From the NCBI GenBank assembly GCA_014360755.1, contig JACIWX010000005.1, positions 141,529 to 205,528 on the forward strand: 64,000 nucleotides of DNA, read 5' to 3'. The stretch comes from Chloroflexota bacterium. GTDB taxonomy: Bacteria; Chloroflexota; Anaerolineae; UBA2200. Shown here piece after piece: positions 17,516 through 25,309 of this stretch (positions are counted from its first letter, which is position 1; each line of letters starts with the position of its first letter). The position numbers and the translations under genes are program-made. The notes beneath the pieces are model-generated. The model did not search any database. It was not told the DNA's origin and saw nothing but the letters and a program-made list of their open reading frames with translations.

Positions 17516-17664
17516 GAGAGTGTTGAAAAAGCCCTTCCAATGTTATGCTGAACGGAGTGAAGTATCTCGCAGTACTTGGAAAAATAGGCTAAAGTTATGC
17601 GAGACCCCTTCTTTGCACTCAGGGCAGGCTCTTCGCTCAGGGTAACAAGATTTTCAACACTCTC
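17516..17664 (+). repeat. Dispersed MITE-like repeat, copy B (long form)
   Basis: The perfect 14-bp terminal inverted repeat GAGAGTGTTGAAAA / TTTTCAACACTCTC flanks a 149-bp element. The left arm is GTTATGCTGAACGGAGTGAA. The right arm has the extra CACTCAGGGCAGGCTCTTCG segment also present in copies A and E. It lies between two plus-strand genes. Confidence 0.92.
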
Positions 17665-17788
17665 ATTGGTCGTACTGGAGAGCGGCGGGCGTGCTTTTGG
17701 CAATAGATGAATCTCTTGCCCGAGCGATTAGTGGTGATGTCAGCATGTGGGGATAGCGTGGTTCAAATAAACAATAGGGGGTGAAACC

Positions 17789-18256
17789 ATGACGTGTAGG
17801 AAGCGACTGGAAAAGATATTCCGGGAGGCAGGGGTCAAGTTCAGTGTATCAAAACATGCAGAGGTCTATAGTGCACAGCGCCTGGCAGGTTTATTGCATA
17901 TCCCAGGAGAGCAGATAGCTAAGGTGGTCATGGTGAAAGCAGATGACGAATGGGTGATGCTGGTATTGCCAGCGCCATACCGGCTTGATTTCGCCAAGGT
18001 CAAGAGAGTGCTCAAAGCAAAGGATATACGCTTAGCCAGAGAGGAAGAATTCGCCAGCCTCTTCCCAGATTGCGAAGTGGGGGCTATGCCTCCCTTTGGC
18101 GGCTTGTACAATGTGCGCCTTTGTGTCGACCGTACGCTCACCACCCAGCCCGAAATTGCTTTCCCGGCCGGCTCACATCGCGAGATTATGCGCATTACTT
18201 ATGCGGACTTTGAGAGGATTGCCCAGCCAATGGTAGGCGATTTCAGCGCTCGCTAA
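17789..18256 (+). CDS. YbaK/prolyl-tRNA-editing-domain deacylase
   Basis: This 155-residue YbaK/EbsC-fold protein probably hydrolyses mischarged aminoacyl-tRNA in trans. It contains the N-terminal helix region (FREAGVKFSVSKHAEVYSA) and the conserved Lys motif IAKVVMVKADDEWVMLVLPA. The Gly-Met-Pro-Pro loop VGAMPPFGGLYNV and the C-terminal strand IAFPAGSHREIMRITY follow. The exact tRNA specificity (Cys-tRNA-Pro, Ala-tRNA-Pro or other) cannot be decided. The ATG is preceded by GGGGGTGA. The gene is convergent with pfkA across a terminator. Confidence 0.88.
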   Translation: MTCRKRLEKIFREAGVKFSVSKHAEVYSAQRLAGLLHIPGEQIAKVVMVKADDEWVMLVLPAPYRLDFAKVKRVLKAKDIRLAREEEFASLFPDCEVGAMPPFGGLYNVRLCVDRTLTTQPEIAFPAGSHREIMRITYADFERIAQPMVGDFSAR

Positions 18257-18285
18257 GTTCAGGATTTGTGTTCCCCGGTTTCGCA

Positions 18286-18319
18286 TAAAAAGAGGGGCGA
18301 GGTAGGGACCCGCCCCTCT
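18286..18319 (-). terminator. Intrinsic terminator downstream of pfkA
   Basis: A 9-bp perfect stem AGAGGGGCG / CGCCCCTCT with an 11-nt loop is followed on the minus strand by TTTTT. It lies about 75 bp past the pfkA stop and may also slow plus-strand transcription from the deacylase gene. Confidence 0.85.
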
Positions 18320-18395
18320 CCTCTTCTGCTCAGGTAAATGATACGAGCAGCCTGTGTTTCACTGCCGTGCGCAGCGGGGGAATAGGACTTGCGCC

Positions 18396-19430
18396 CTAGT
18401 AGAAGAGTTGTGCTAGTTCAATCAGCTCCGGATCAACTGCCTTCCGCTTGTCAGCGATTTCCTCTAGTGGCACATCCGTGATCTTATCCCCTTGTAGGGC
18501 AACCATGCGCCCGAATTTCCCCTGCCTAATCAGGTTAACCGCGTAAACGCCCATACGGGTGGCAAGCACACGGTCGAAAACCGTGGGTGAGCCGCCGCGT
18601 TGCAGGTGGCCCAGCACCACAAAACGGGTCTCAAAGCCTGTGCGTTCCTCAATAGCCGTAGCTATCGTGGGCCCAAGGCCGCGCAAATCCAGCCGGATAT
18701 GGCCGAACTCGTCCTTGCGCTTTTCCGCTTCCGCCTCATCCGTGATGACTTCAGCGATTTTGGCTGCTTCTGCGACTACAACGATGCTGAATTTCTTGCC
18801 CATAGCCCAACGGCGCTTGATGTGCTCGCATACGTCGGCAATGCTGGATGGTTTCTCCGGTGTCAGGATATAGTCGGCACCTCCAGCCAAGCCTCCCATA
18901 ACGGCTACCCAGCCGGTGTAGCGTCCCATCACTTCGACCACAATGACGCGGTGATGTGCCTCAGCAGTAGAGTGCAGTTTGTCCAGCGCTTCAGCCACCG
19001 TGGTCACCGCTGTGTTGAATCCAATGCAATAGTCCGTGCCCACCACATCGTTGTCCATCGTTTTAGGAATGCCCACAGCGGGTAAGCCGCGTTTGGTCAG
19101 TTGTGCACAAACCCCAAGCGTGTCGTCCCCACCAATGGCTACCACCGCATCGAGTCCAAATTTCTTGGCGTTTTCGAGGGCTTTTTCCATGTCCCCAGGC
19201 TTCTTGGCCAAGTTCGTGCGCGATGAGCCCAAAATGGTGCCGCCCCTGTGCAAGATACCCGAAACATCAGCGCGCTCCAAGGGTTTTATGATGCCATCGC
19301 GAAGGCCCTTCCATCCATCATAGATGCCATAAACTTCCCACCCATACTCGAAAGCGCGCCTGGCTACGGCGCGAATAGCCGCGTTCAGGCCAGGCACATC
19401 GCCCCCACCAGTCAAAACTCCAATACGCAT
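18396..19430 (-). CDS. pfkA: 6-phosphofructokinase, PPi-type active-site residues
   Basis: The 344-residue family A phosphofructokinase carries out the committing step of glycolysis. The phosphoryl-donor loop is TGGGDVPGLNA. The motifs GGDDTLG and GIPKTMDNDVVG carry Asp and Lys at the two positions that are Gly in ATP enzymes (E. coli Gly104 and Gly124). This combination is associated with PPi dependence. Substrate motifs VEVMGRYTGW and VLGHLQRGGSPTVFDR are intact. It sits 48 bp downstream of fba on the same strand, forming a glycolytic pair. PPi use would make the reaction reversible; donor specificity is inferred, not shown. Confidence 0.92.
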   Translation of the reverse strand: MRIGVLTGGGDVPGLNAAIRAVARRAFEYGWEVYGIYDGWKGLRDGIIKPLERADVSGILHRGGTILGSSRTNLAKKPGDMEKALENAKKFGLDAVVAIGGDDTLGVCAQLTKRGLPAVGIPKTMDNDVVGTDYCIGFNTAVTTVAEALDKLHSTAEAHHRVIVVEVMGRYTGWVAVMGGLAGGADYILTPEKPSSIADVCEHIKRRWAMGKKFSIVVVAEAAKIAEVITDEAEAEKRKDEFGHIRLDLRGLGPTIATAIEERTGFETRFVVLGHLQRGGSPTVFDRVLATRMGVYAVNLIRQGKFGRMVALQGDKITDVPLEEIADKRKAVDPELIELAQLFY

Positions 19431-19478
19431 GTTTTTTCCTCCTCAATCCGATGGTCTATGAAGGGAATCCTGTCTTAT

Positions 19479-20402
19479 TTATTCCGCAGCACCGATTTCT
19501 ACACTGCGAAACTGCCGTGCTGGGCTACGGAATCCTCCGCGCGAGTCAATGACGCCTGCACTGCCAAATAACCGGATCTTTTCCCGCACTGCTTCCTTGA
19601 CGTACTCCCGGCTCACGGCTAAAAACTTTCGGGGATCAACTTCGTCGGGGTATTTCGCTACTGCTTCCCGCAGCCCCCGGGTGAAGGCTTGGTTAAGGTA
19701 AGTGGCTACGTTAATCTTGCAGATGCCGTGTTGGATGGCTTCGAGAAAGCTCTCGGTTTTAACTCCTGATGAGCCGTGCAGCACCAACGGTATATGCGGG
19801 ATCTGTTCGTGAATCGCCTTCAACCGGTCGATATCTAGTTCTGCTTCCTGCACCTTCATGGCGTGGACAGAGCCACAAGCCACAGCCAACGAGTCTGCTC
19901 CGGTGAGTTCAATGAACTCTTTAGCCTGGTGTGGATCGGTCATCAAAGCACAGATTTCTTCGTAGGAGAGTTTGTCAGTTGACTGAGCAACCCGACCCAG
20001 TTCCGCCTCCACTGGGATGCCAGCGATGTGGGCAATCTCGACCACCTTCTTGGTTATGGCAACGTTCTCCTCAAAGGGCTTTTTTGAACCGTCATACATG
20101 AGCGAGGTGAAGCCAGCGCGCAGACAAAGCACATTCTGTTCAAAATCGTAGCCATGATCCAGGTGCAATACGACTGGGACAGTAACCAGGCTTGCCGCGG
20201 TTTTTACCATACTGGCGGCGAACTCCAACCCAGCATAGCGGATTGCGCCTTGGCTCACTTGCAGGATGACCGGAGCACGCTCCTCTTCAGCGGCCTCGAC
20301 AATGGCTTGGACCTGTTCCATGTTATTGGCGTTGAAGGCCCCTACAGCGAAGTGATTTTCCAAAGCAGTCAGCAAAATCTCTTTACTCGTTACCAGAGGC
20401 AT
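19479..20402 (-). CDS. fba: Class II fructose-bisphosphate aldolase
   Basis: The zinc-dependent aldolase cleaves fructose 1,6-bisphosphate. The 307-residue protein shows FAVGAFNANNMEQVQAIVEAA, the zinc-ligand motif VVLHLDHGYDFEQ, a Glu-rich VEAELGRVAQ loop, VACGSVHAM and PLVLHGSSGVKTE, then KINVATYLNQAF. AAGGAGG precedes the ATG. The tRNA-Leu(CAA) gene lies 79 bp upstream in the same orientation with a hairpin between them, and no separate fba promoter was evident, so fba may depend partly on tRNA-promoter readthrough. It is followed by pfkA. Confidence 0.94.
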   Translation of the reverse strand: MPLVTSKEILLTALENHFAVGAFNANNMEQVQAIVEAAEEERAPVILQVSQGAIRYAGLEFAASMVKTAASLVTVPVVLHLDHGYDFEQNVLCLRAGFTSLMYDGSKKPFEENVAITKKVVEIAHIAGIPVEAELGRVAQSTDKLSYEEICALMTDPHQAKEFIELTGADSLAVACGSVHAMKVQEAELDIDRLKAIHEQIPHIPLVLHGSSGVKTESFLEAIQHGICKINVATYLNQAFTRGLREAVAKYPDEVDPRKFLAVSREYVKEAVREKIRLFGSAGVIDSRGGFRSPARQFRSVEIGAAE

Positions 20403-20419
20403 ATTGTCCCTCCTTGCAG

Positions 20420-20450
20420 CACAAAATACGGGGCTTTGTCCATAGCCCCG
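20420..20450 (-). terminator. Hairpin between tRNA-Leu(CAA) and fba
   Basis: CGGGGCT / AGCCCCG form a 7-bp stem with an 8-nt loop. On the minus strand it is followed by TATTTTGTG. It could terminate the tRNA transcript, or attenuate readthrough into fba, whose Shine-Dalgarno sequence lies just beyond. Confidence 0.6.
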
Positions 20451-20481
20451 CTGGCATCGCTGCCAAATTTTTATTCTTCTA

Positions 20482-20565
20482 TGCCGAAGGTGGGATTCGA
20501 ACCCACACAGGGTTGACCCCCAGCGGTTTTTGAGACCGCCGCGTATACCATTCCGCCACTTCGGC
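20482..20565 (-). tRNA. tRNA-Leu (anticodon CAA)
   Basis: The minus-strand sequence begins GCCGAAGTGGCGGAATGGTA and ends CCACCTTCGGCA. It has a 7-bp acceptor stem, a class II variable arm, the GGTTCGAATCC T-loop and the anticodon loop CTCAAAA giving CAA. CCA is not encoded. Confidence 0.95.
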
Positions 20566-20575
20566 AGGCACCTAT

Positions 20576-20604
20576 AGTATAGAAAAATTATGGCGATTAG
20601 TCAA
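20576..20604 (-). promoter_or_regulatory. Promoter of tRNA-Leu(CAA)
   Basis: On the minus strand, TTGACT (20599-20604) and TATACT (20576-20581) are separated by 17 bp, with the mature tRNA 5' end about 11 bp beyond the -10 box. Confidence 0.75.
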
Positions 20605-20623
20605 ATATGCATGGCATGCTAAG

Positions 20624-20652
20624 TTGACAACCACCCAGCGCTCCATTAGAAT
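20624..20652 (+). promoter_or_regulatory. Promoter of the GT2 gene
   Basis: TTGACA (20624-20629) and TAGAAT (20647-20652) are separated by 17 bp. They lie about 120 bp upstream of the glycosyltransferase start and are divergent from the tRNA-Leu promoter. Confidence 0.7.
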
Positions 20653-20771
20653 GGTGGCTGTCATCGTGAACATGCGATGCTTGATCCTTGGGATGAGTTT
20701 GATTGATGTTGGTGATCAGGCTGCACCTGCTTCTTGTATCAAGTCGCAACTTAGATTATTGAAGGAGCCAT

Positions 20772-21437
20772 GTGAAGCTATCCGTATTGATCCCTGTGTT
20801 CAATGAAGAGGAAAGCGTTAAAGAGCTGCTCGACCGTGTGCTGGCTGTTCCGGTTGAAAAAGAGGTGATTGTCGTGGATGATTGTTCCACGGATAATACC
20901 TGGAACGTGTTGAACAGCATTCAGGATCCGCGGGTGCGTGTTTATCGCCATGAGGTTAACCAGGGCAAGGGAACGAGCATACGCACGGCTCTCAGCCATG
21001 CCACTGGTGACTGGGTGATCATCCAGGATGCCGATCTGGAATATGACCCCAATGACTACCCCAAACTCCTTGAGCCGGTCCTAAACGGCAAGGCTCAGGT
21101 GGTGTACGGGGTACGCGATCTCAGCGGACAGAAGTTGTTCTTCCGTCTAGGCAATCAGTTCCTGACTTTCGTGACCAATGTGCTCTATGGCGCACAGATA
21201 TCAGACATGGAGACTTGCTACAAATTACTGCCCCGTGAAGTGATGCAGGCACTCGACCTGCGCCCAAGCCGTTTTCAGATTGAGCCAGAGATCACAGCAA
21301 AACTGTTGCGCAAGGGCTATCACATCTATGAAGTCCCTATCTGGTACAAGCCGCGCAAAGCGAAGAAGTTGAACCCATGGAAAGACGGGCTCCCAGCGCT
21401 TTGGACGTTGATCCGATACCGCTTTGGCAAAGTTTAG
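20772..21437 (+). CDS. DPM1-like family 2 glycosyltransferase
   Basis: The 221-residue GT2 enzyme is of the dolichyl- or polyprenyl-phosphate hexose synthase type. Motifs are LSVLIPVFNEEESVKELL, VVDDCSTDNTW, IQDADLEYDPNDYPKLLEP (metal-binding DAD) and the C-terminal CYKLLPREVMQALDL. EVPIWYKPRKAKKLNPWKDG follows. It has no C-terminal membrane segments, so it is a soluble or peripheral catalytic module. It would transfer a sugar from a nucleotide donor to a polyprenyl phosphate, the kind of donor GT-C enzymes in this window use. GAAGGAG precedes the GTG start. Confidence 0.88.
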   Translation: MKLSVLIPVFNEEESVKELLDRVLAVPVEKEVIVVDDCSTDNTWNVLNSIQDPRVRVYRHEVNQGKGTSIRTALSHATGDWVIIQDADLEYDPNDYPKLLEPVLNGKAQVVYGVRDLSGQKLFFRLGNQFLTFVTNVLYGAQISDMETCYKLLPREVMQALDLRPSRFQIEPEITAKLLRKGYHIYEVPIWYKPRKAKKLNPWKDGLPALWTLIRYRFGKV

Positions 21438-21479
21438 TGAGCACGCAGGGGTGCGGCTTTTCTAGCCTACTGATTCATC

Positions 21480-21608
21480 GAGGGTGTTGAAAAGCCCTTC
21501 CAATGTCATGCTGAACGAAGTGAAGCATCTCGCAGTACTCGGGAAAACACGGCTAAAGTTACGCGAGACCCTTCGCTTCGCTCAGGGTGACAAGATTTTC
21601 AACGCTCT
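21480..21608 (+). repeat. Dispersed MITE-like repeat, copy C (short form)
   Basis: The ends are GAGGGTGTTGAAAA and TTTTCAACGCTCTT. The interior arms TGTCATGCTGAACGAAGTGA and CTTCGCTTCGCTCAGGGTGA form an imperfect palindrome. The 129-bp element lies between the convergent GT2 and QueG-like genes, ending 4 bp from the latter's stop codon. Confidence 0.92.
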
Positions 21609-21611
21609 TAT

Positions 21612-22361
21612 TCATCCAGCGGGTGGTGTGCTTGCCCCTTTTCGGATTTGCTCCCAGCAAACGCGCACGCAGATGCCACAGACATCTGCTTTTAAACCAA
21701 GGGCGTGAATACGCTGACGGCAGGCTTCGCGGTAATCGCCGGCTTTGCGCAGGATAGGGCAGATTTTCAGACAGGCATGGCATTCACTGCATCCTATGAA
21801 TTCCTTTGGCGTGCCAGGGATGCGACCCGCGATGAAAATCGTGGCAAAGCGCAGCGCTGGGCCTGCTTCTGGCGTAACAATCAAGCCATGCCTACCTCGC
21901 CAACCCAATCCGGCTGCCTCCGCAAAAGCGCGATGGGAGACGCAATGCGGAAAATAGTCATCCACATGTTTGACCTGCCCAGCCCAGCCCTCAATCGTAG
22001 CCTGCTCGGCAACCCCACCAAAACGCGCCACTAGTGTGCTGGTGAAATCGTTGAGCGTACGGTTGAGCGTTAGATAGGCTAGTGCATACTCATTCCAGGG
22101 GTCATCAGTCGAGGCTTTGCTTTGCCAGGTAGCAGGTATGGATAGGATTTCCTGCTCGTGGTAAAGCAGTCCAAGGGAGATCGCGGTAACCTCCTCCATT
22201 GGGCCGAGCGCCTTTAGCTTTTCCTGCAGATATTGCTGTTGCTGAGGCAGCAAACGAATTGTATTGAGAGGGGAGAAGCCAATTATGCCCAAGCGCCCTG
22301 CCTCAGCGCATAGTTCCCGAAATGATCGTTCAATGTCTTCCTTTAATGAGTTGGTGCACAT
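21612..22361 (-). CDS. QueG-like 4Fe-4S protein
   Basis: The 249-residue protein resembles the C-terminal part of epoxyqueuosine reductase and reductive-dehalogenase relatives. It has GWRGRHGLIVTPEAGPALRF, comparable to the GWxGKNxLL segment of QueG. Two ferredoxin-type cysteine clusters, CSECHACLKICP and CGICVRVCW, follow. The N-terminal cobalamin-binding part looks reduced or diverged. True QueG is longer (about 350 residues), so queuosine function is doubtful. AAAGGAG lies 5 bp upstream of ATG. Repeat copy C lies immediately downstream. Confidence 0.78.
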   Translation of the reverse strand: MCTNSLKEDIERSFRELCAEAGRLGIIGFSPLNTIRLLPQQQQYLQEKLKALGPMEEVTAISLGLLYHEQEILSIPATWQSKASTDDPWNEYALAYLTLNRTLNDFTSTLVARFGGVAEQATIEGWAGQVKHVDDYFPHCVSHRAFAEAAGLGWRGRHGLIVTPEAGPALRFATIFIAGRIPGTPKEFIGCSECHACLKICPILRKAGDYREACRQRIHALGLKADVCGICVRVCWEQIRKGASTPPAG

Positions 22362-22394
22362 CGCGACTCCTTTGGTCAGAGTGTTACTTTGTGC

Positions 22395-23531
22395 TCAAAT
22401 AATTCCTTTTTGCTGCAAGCGTTCTATATCTGCGGCGGTATAACCCAGTGTGGTGAGTATTTCCGTAGTGTGCTGGCCCAAGCGTGGTGCGGGCAGGTGG
22501 GGTGCCTCGCCACTGCTCAATGGCATCGTTAATTCTCCTTCGCGCAACAACTGGTAATGTATAGCCTGTGGATGGGTGAATACCTCTTCTAAGGTGAGGA
22601 CTGGCTCGCAGCAGCAATCGTGGTTGGTGAAGAGATTGGTCCAATGATCCCTAGACTGGGTACGGAAAAGCGCTGCTACTTCGGCAATAAGGCTCGCTTG
22701 ATCTGCATCATGCTGTCGCGCTTGCCAATCTGGGCGGCCTACCGCCTCGCAGAAAGCTTGCCAGAACTCTGGCTCCAATGCGCCCAGAGCCATATATTTT
22801 CCATCAGCAGTCTCATACACGTTGTAGCAGGCTTGCTTGCCGGTCAGCCACATTTGCCCTCGCTGTGGCGTATGGCCTGTCGTCAGCCACTCAGCCAGCG
22901 GTATAGCCAGCAAAGCCGTAATACTGTTCAGCATAGAAATATCCAGATATTGCCCCCGTCCACTGCGTTCGCGTTCAAACAGTGCAGCTAGCACGCCAAA
23001 AGCCATCCACAAGCCCCCCATGAGGTCAGCCACAGGCACGCCAGGAATCACCGGGGGGCCATCTTTTCTGCCTGTGAGTGCCAGGAGCCCCCCGAGGGCA
23101 ATATAATTCAGGTCATGGCCAGCGCGTAAATGGTAGGGGCCCGTCTGGCCATAGCCGCTGAGCGAGGCATAGACTAGACGTGGATTCACCTGCGCTAGTG
23201 CTCCATAATCGAGCCCCAGCCTCTTCATGACGCCGGGTCGAAAGCCTTCCAGCAGTGCGTCAGCCTGGCGCGTCAATTCCCGTAGGATCGCCTTGCCTTC
23301 GGGTGCTCTCAAGTTTAGCGTCATGCTCTTTTTGTTGCGGTTCAGCAGCTCAAAGAGCAAGTCTCCGCCCTCAACACCGAAACGGGATATGTAGCGCAGT
23401 GGATCACCGAAACGCGGCCTTTCAATTTTGATGACCTCAGCGCCGAGATCGGCTAACGCTAATGAAGCGTAGGGACCCGGTGCGAGGCGGGTCAGGTCAA
23501 CGATGCGCACACCTTGCAATGGCTGTTTCAA
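22395..23531 (-). CDS. CaiB/BaiF-type CoA transferase or alpha-methylacyl-CoA racemase
   Basis: The 378-residue type III CoA-transferase-fold protein begins LQGVRIVDLTRLAPGPYASL. LADLGAEVIKIERPRFGDPLR, NRNKKSMTLNLRAPEGK, a GYGQTGPY loop and RAGHDLNYIALGGLLALTG follow. The Asp in GHDLNY aligns with the catalytic Asp of both transferases and AMACR-type racemases; the racemase-like GHD(L/I)NY context favours the latter. The start was changed to TTG 23531, which has AGGAGG 7 bp upstream; the track start adds 76 residues without family similarity. No pathway partners are adjacent. Confidence 0.85.
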   Translation of the reverse strand: MKQPLQGVRIVDLTRLAPGPYASLALADLGAEVIKIERPRFGDPLRYISRFGVEGGDLLFELLNRNKKSMTLNLRAPEGKAILRELTRQADALLEGFRPGVMKRLGLDYGALAQVNPRLVYASLSGYGQTGPYHLRAGHDLNYIALGGLLALTGRKDGPPVIPGVPVADLMGGLWMAFGVLAALFERERSGRGQYLDISMLNSITALLAIPLAEWLTTGHTPQRGQMWLTGKQACYNVYETADGKYMALGALEPEFWQAFCEAVGRPDWQARQHDADQASLIAEVAALFRTQSRDHWTNLFTNHDCCCEPVLTLEEVFTHPQAIHYQLLREGELTMPLSSGEAPHLPAPRLGQHTTEILTTLGYTAADIERLQQKGII

Positions 23532-23728
23532 TATCCTATCCTCCTCTGCGAATTGGCACAAAGCGATGGTATTGTAGCATAGCGCCTTGTCAGCAACAAA
23601 GATTCCATATAAGGCTACATGGAGCGGGGTTATGCTTGTACATACTGCCTGAATGTGATATACTTGCGACAGTAAGGCGGGGGAGCCATGCGAGTTGGCC
23701 GCCACTGTGTATGAACAAGGAGGGTTGT

Positions 23729-24355
23729 GTGATCGTCGAACTACTTGTCGTTGGACCATTGCAAACTAATTGTTACATCGTTGCTGATGAGAACGCCAAA
23801 GAAGGTATTGTCATTGATCCAGGTGGAGACGGTGACCATATCTTGCGCACCATACAACGTATGGGTCTGAGCATCAAAATGGTTGTGAATACCCATGGTC
23901 ATTTTGACCACATTATGGCCAACAAAGAGGTCATGGAAGGGACTGGTGCCCCATTGGCTATTCATCCCAAGGATGCGGACATGCTGACCAACCCTCTACG
24001 CAGTTTTGCCCTTTTCGTGGGCAAAGTTCACCCTAGTCCGCCAGCCACTTTGTTGCTTGAAGAAGGGGCAACAGTGAAATTCGGCGCGCATACATTGAAT
24101 GTGTTACATACGCCCGGACATTCTCCTGGGAGCATCAGCCTATGGAGCCCTGAGGAAAAGGTGGTTTTCAGTGGAGACGCTTTGTTCAATCTAGGTATTG
24201 GGCGCACGGATTTCCCGGGAGGCAGCATGCGGGTTTTGTTGCAATCTATCCGCGAGAAATTGTTCACCTTGCCCGATGATACGGTGGTCTATCCTGGACA
24301 CGGACCAAAGACAACCATTGACTTTGAGCGAAAACATAATCCTTTCTTGACTTAA
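23729..24355 (+). CDS. MBL-fold hydrolase (glyoxalase II-like)
   Basis: The 208-residue metallo-beta-lactamase-fold protein carries the binuclear metal motif NTHGHFDHIM, HTPGHSPGSISLW, FSGDALFNLGIGRTDFPGG and VYPGHGPKTT. This set is typical of hydroxyacylglutathione-hydrolase-like or persulfide-dioxygenase-like enzymes acting on thioesters. The start is GTG 23729 (IVELLVVGPLQTNCY), with AAGGAGGG about 5 bp upstream; ATG 23711 is possible. The track start is about 90 codons too early. The translin-like gene follows 14 bp downstream, so it may head that operon. Confidence 0.9.
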   Translation: MIVELLVVGPLQTNCYIVADENAKEGIVIDPGGDGDHILRTIQRMGLSIKMVVNTHGHFDHIMANKEVMEGTGAPLAIHPKDADMLTNPLRSFALFVGKVHPSPPATLLLEEGATVKFGAHTLNVLHTPGHSPGSISLWSPEEKVVFSGDALFNLGIGRTDFPGGSMRVLLQSIREKLFTLPDDTVVYPGHGPKTTIDFERKHNPFLT

Positions 24356-24369
24356 CGAAAAGGAGCAAA

Positions 24370-25053
24370 TTGGAACCTCTGGAGCGCATGAACGAACAGA
24401 TTCAGGCGTATTTCGAAGCGAAGAATGCCGCTCGTGAGCAGGCGCTAGCCCGTGCACGTGAACTGACCAGGTGTTGTGCCAACGCTATCCGTGCTGTACA
24501 TCGCGCTGAGTATGACAAGGCAGCGGGTTTGTTGGGTGCGGCAAGGGAAGCTGCCCAGCGCATGGCTAATGACCTACGTGATCATTCTGACCTGTATCAC
24601 AGTGGGTATACGCAAGATGCGTTGAAGGAATTTGTGGAAGCCAGTGTTACTTATGCCCTTATTACGGATGCGCCGCTGCCTACTCCAGATGAACTGGATG
24701 TACTGCCAGCCACTTATCTCAATGGCTTGGGAGAAGCGATGGGGGAAGTACGTCGCCATGTCCTGGATGTCATTCGCCAGGGTGATGTTGAGCGATGTGA
24801 GCGGATGCTGCAGGTCATGGAAGAGGTGTATAGCGCCCTTGTAACAATAGATTATCCAGATGCAGTCACTGGCGGGCTGCGGCACACCACCGATATGGTA
24901 CGTGGTGTCCTGGAACGCACGCGCGGCGACTTGACTGTAGCGGCGCGTCAAGAGGCTTTACGACGTGCACTGCAGGACTTTGAGGAGCGCGTTCTACAGC
25001 AAACAGAAGCCTATTCAAGCAGAAAGCCAACACCAGGAGCAAGCAATGAGTGA
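24370..25053 (+). CDS. Translin-superfamily protein
   Basis: The 227-residue, almost entirely helical protein resembles archaeal and bacterial translin/TRAX homologs. Recognisable elements are the RCCANAIRAVHRAEYDKA region and the DALKEFVEASVTYALITD helix with its acidic pair. LNGLGEAMGEVRRHVLDVIR and MEEVYSALVTIDYPDAVTGGLRHTTDMVRG follow. Translin proteins bind single-stranded RNA/DNA and, as C3PO with TRAX, cleave RNA with clustered acidic residues. Bacterial members are uncommon and uncharacterised. TTG 24370 follows AAAGGAG; ATG 24388 is an alternative. It overlaps the Cas4 N-half gene by 8 bp, indicating coupling. Confidence 0.72.
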   Translation: MEPLERMNEQIQAYFEAKNAAREQALARARELTRCCANAIRAVHRAEYDKAAGLLGAAREAAQRMANDLRDHSDLYHSGYTQDALKEFVEASVTYALITDAPLPTPDELDVLPATYLNGLGEAMGEVRRHVLDVIRQGDVERCERMLQVMEEVYSALVTIDYPDAVTGGLRHTTDMVRGVLERTRGDLTVAARQEALRRALQDFEERVLQQTEAYSSRKPTPGASNE

Positions 25054-25309
25054 CGAGCGTTCTGCATTGGTTATCAGAGCCAGTGAATTGGGCCAGTATA
25101 CATTTTGCGCTCGTAGTTGGTGGTTGGAGCACGTGCGGGGGTATCCATCTGACCATATGCAGGAAATGGAGCGCGGTCAATTTGCTCACCAGGTGCATGG
25201 ACGCATTGTGGTGCGCTATCATCGTCTGCAGCGCCTGGCTTATGCCCTGCTCTGGATAGCAGCGCTGGTTGGAGCCGTAGGACTAGCCCTTCTGGTCAGG
25301 GGTGTGTAA
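25046..25309 (+). CDS. Cas4/Dna2-like nuclease, N-terminal half with membrane anchor
   Basis: The 87-residue protein matches the N-terminus of Cas4-family PD-(D/E)XK nucleases. It has IRASELGQYTFCARSWWLEH, with the first Fe-S cysteine, and MERGQFAHQVHGR, with the conserved GxxxH histidine. It then ends in a membrane segment (LLWIAALVGAVGLALLV). The catalytic Asp/Glu/Lys and three remaining cysteines are absent here but present in the gene at 25967. ATG 25046 overlaps the translin-like gene, and its TAA overlaps the ATG of the L,D-transpeptidase gene. The split of one family over two genes is the notable point. Confidence 0.75.
   Translation: MSDERSALVIRASELGQYTFCARSWWLEHVRGYPSDHMQEMERGQFAHQVHGRIVVRYHRLQRLAYALLWIAALVGAVGLALLVRGV

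Noticed and set aside
17409-17645. ORF translating the repeat copy B as a peptide (CYAERSEVSRSTWKN...)
   Set aside because: The reading frame only follows the repeat; equivalent frames in the other copies differ, and there is no ribosome-binding site.
20566-20771. Small protein at 20624-20806
   Set aside because: It overlaps the promoter and the start of the glycosyltransferase gene in another frame and has no family similarity.
21612-22361. Queuosine biosynthesis QueG
   Set aside because: The protein is about 100 residues short and the N-terminal cobalamin-binding part is not recognisable, so only QueG-like is claimed.
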